Assembly: GCA_037953745.1 (NCBI GenBank)
Contig: JBAKBP010007387.1
Location: 36,447-100,446 of the forward strand
Source: Lithodes maja
Lineage: Eukaryota > Arthropoda > Malacostraca > Decapoda > Lithodidae
Reading direction: 5' to 3'
DNA: 64,000 nt
Every line of letters begins with the position of its first letter. The stretch's first letter is position 1. Position numbers and translations under genes: made by a program. This document shows positions 62,814 through 64,000 of this stretch, piece after piece. The notes below the pieces were generated by a model that had not been told where the DNA came from, searched no databases, and saw nothing but the letters and a program-made list of their open reading frames with translations.

Positions 62814-63260
62814 AGTGCTTGATATTGTTACTCCTAAGTCAATTTTGTTTTCAGTATTTTTGAGTTGACTACCATTCATTGAGTAGTTTGAATGTTCATA
62901 TTTGTATCCTATAAGTAGTACTTTACATTTGTATTGCAACTCATTTGCCAGGTTTGGGTGCAATTTACTAATGTATCTAAATATTTAGAATCTGTTAAAC
63001 ATGCAAGGGAGATACTACTATGTTTGCTGTTTTGATATCATCTGCAAATTTTGAAATTGTACATGAAAGATGGTCATCGATGTCCTTAATATCAATTAAG
63101 AAAAGAACGGGTTCGAGCACTGAGCCTGCGGCACACCACTTGTGACATTTGTCCAGACCGAGGCTTTACCGTTTATTACTACTCGTTGCTTACGCCCAGT
63201 AAGCCTATTTTCAATCCATCGAAGCACATATCCATCTATGCCATGAGCCTTTTAACCTTT
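62814..63260 (-). pseudogene. CR1-like RT palm fragment
   Basis: On the minus strand are GIDGYVLRWIENRLTGRKQR, VVINGKASVWTNVTSG and, in another frame, FFLIDIKDIDDHLSCTISKF then ADDIKTANI (the catalytic ADD box). The left part loses frame before the piggyBac-like MITE. The CR1 sequence starts at 63260, where it is 5'-truncated. Confidence 0.85.
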
Positions 63261-63355
63261 ACTGTACCAGAGGGTATTAACTATAAATTAAGCTTTCAGT
63301 AAAAAACAGTGGCACAAATGGTTTCAAAGACGAGACAGCGCAACCTCTCACCCCG
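63168..63355. repeat. ~190-bp direct repeat, copy 1 (copy 2 at 63797-63990)
   Basis: The phrase TACCGTTTATTACTACTCGT and about 165 bp after it recur at 63797-63990 with a few differences. The repeat spans both the end of the CR1 RT and its non-LINE flank (CTTTACTGTACCAGAGGGTA), so it is a local duplication of an existing junction, not two LINE insertions. Confidence 0.9.
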
Positions 63356-64000
63356 AAAACTGGACGAGTACTGAGCCATTCTGCCCATGGGACCTTAGAT
63401 ACAGTCTGAGAAGTGTTGCCAAGGTCTCAAAGCAGTGCTTACAAGTCATGGTGCCTGGTACCGCTCGGTACAAGGACCGAATACTACTGACGGACAACGT
63501 ACAGCGCTGGTACTGGCGAATTACTTTCTTACTGTCTGTCAATGTTTTATAAGTTCATAACAAAAGTAAAATAGGCTCATATTGAATAAATAATTATGAT
63601 ATATATGGTAATATAACGATTTTCGTCAGAATCGACGCTAATACACTGCAGACGTTTCAAATACTATAGCTTCACGATTTACGAGTTAAAGAATTCATGC
63701 AAGCAGTTCAGTATTCAAAACGTCTATAATAATTTAAACATTAACCCTTAAAGATTGAGGTCGGACTTAAGTCCGGTTCCAATTTGCAGCAAGTTACCGT
63801 TTATTACTACTCGTTGCTTACGCCCAGTAAGCCTATTTTCAATCCATCGAAGCACATATCCATCTATGCCATGAGCTTTTAACCTTTACTGTACCAGACG
63901 GTATTAACTATAAATGAAGCTTCAGTACAAAACATTGTGGCAAAAATGGTTCAAGACGAGACAGCCCAACCTCTCACTTATCATTAACTCGTCCACTCAC
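63356..64000. other. Intergenic stretch with second repeat copy
   Basis: No gene is recognised. It holds repeat copy 2 (63797-63990) and the 16-bp perfect palindrome CGGACTTAAGTCCG near 63761-63776. A stretch resembling 2460-2525 lies at about 63548-63625. Confidence 0.5.

Larger units (their letters stand above)
57490..63260 (-). mobile_element. CR1-like LINE, truncated at the 5' side and split by an RTE LINE and a MITE
   Basis: Minus-strand pieces run 63260-62814 (RT finger to palm), 62387-62256 (KIIGFIGRSFEYKSENVIF then LVRAHLE) and 57955-57490 (SSYQNDIDKLE to a final FKLRLNKYLALNPRL). In CR1 proteins these follow directly: a LVR.HLEYA.Q.WS motif spans the RTE insertion. The piggyBac-like MITE at 62392-62809 separates the first two. 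Multiple stops and frameshifts are present. Confidence 0.85.

Noticed and set aside
1..64000. tRNA, rRNA, CRISPR array or bacterial operon
   Set aside because: No cloverleaf, conserved rRNA stretch or regularly spaced repeat array was seen. The long direct repeats are LTRs with 4-bp target duplications.

Overview
This is animal nuclear DNA built almost entirely of transposable elements. I found no host gene, tRNA, rRNA or CRISPR array. The mix (several RTE-type and CR1/L2-type LINEs, a BEL/Pao element, Ty3/gypsy elements with 1.8-kb LTRs, TTAA- and TA-target DNA transposons, many microsatellites) suggests an arthropod, perhaps a crustacean. That host call is inference only, since no host gene is present to confirm it.

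Layout. 0.4-1.3 kb: a Tc1/mariner-like element with long inverted repeats. 2.5-3.1 kb: a LINE 3' end. 3.08-12.07 kb: gypsy element A (minus strand), whose gag is split by a TTAA-target MITE. 12.1-13.1 kb: a pogo/Tigger-like element. 13.2-20.5 kb: a CR1/L2-like LINE (minus), interrupted by a nearly intact RTE-like LINE (plus, 16.31-19.72 kb). 20.5-23.4 kb: AT-rich DNA with LINE 3' scraps. 23.9-44.8 kb: a nested stack in which a BEL/Pao element (minus) holds gypsy element D (plus, 25.52-44.40 kb); D's RNase H holds a SINE-like insert, and that insert holds young gypsy element B (plus, 32.49-41.34 kb). 45.2-56.5 kb: a 5'-truncated RTE LINE (minus) holding gypsy element E (minus, 45.46-53.61 kb) and a TTAA MITE that itself contains a gypsy solo LTR. 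57.5-63.3 kb: a CR1-like LINE (minus) holding another RTE LINE (plus), which holds a 2.3-kb PIF/Harbinger-like element with a large foldback, plus a piggyBac-like MITE.

The main result is the gypsy family represented by A, B, D, E and the solo LTR. Element D keeps, in order, Gag (with a SCAN-like region and a CCHC knuckle), aspartic protease, integrase with a GPY/F module, then reverse transcriptase and RNase H. Integrase before RT is the Ty1/copia order, but every domain is Ty3/gypsy-like. This combination, with a SCAN-like Gag, is the hallmark of Gmr1-like elements, first reported from deuterostomes. B (1525-aa ORF) and E (1270-aa ORF) are young copies with near-identical LTRs and one uninterrupted ORF each, yet both lack the RT catalytic core and E also lacks integrase. 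They share the same deletion junction, which suggests an expanding non-autonomous sublineage that depends on complete relatives. A and E also carry pol segments that look as if they came from a second gypsy family.

All full gypsy copies, and the solo LTR, have LTRs that begin TGTGA on the coding strand and 4-bp target duplications (A TAAC, B ATAC, D ACCT, E CTTT, solo LTR ATGG). These give exact boundaries and an insertion order.
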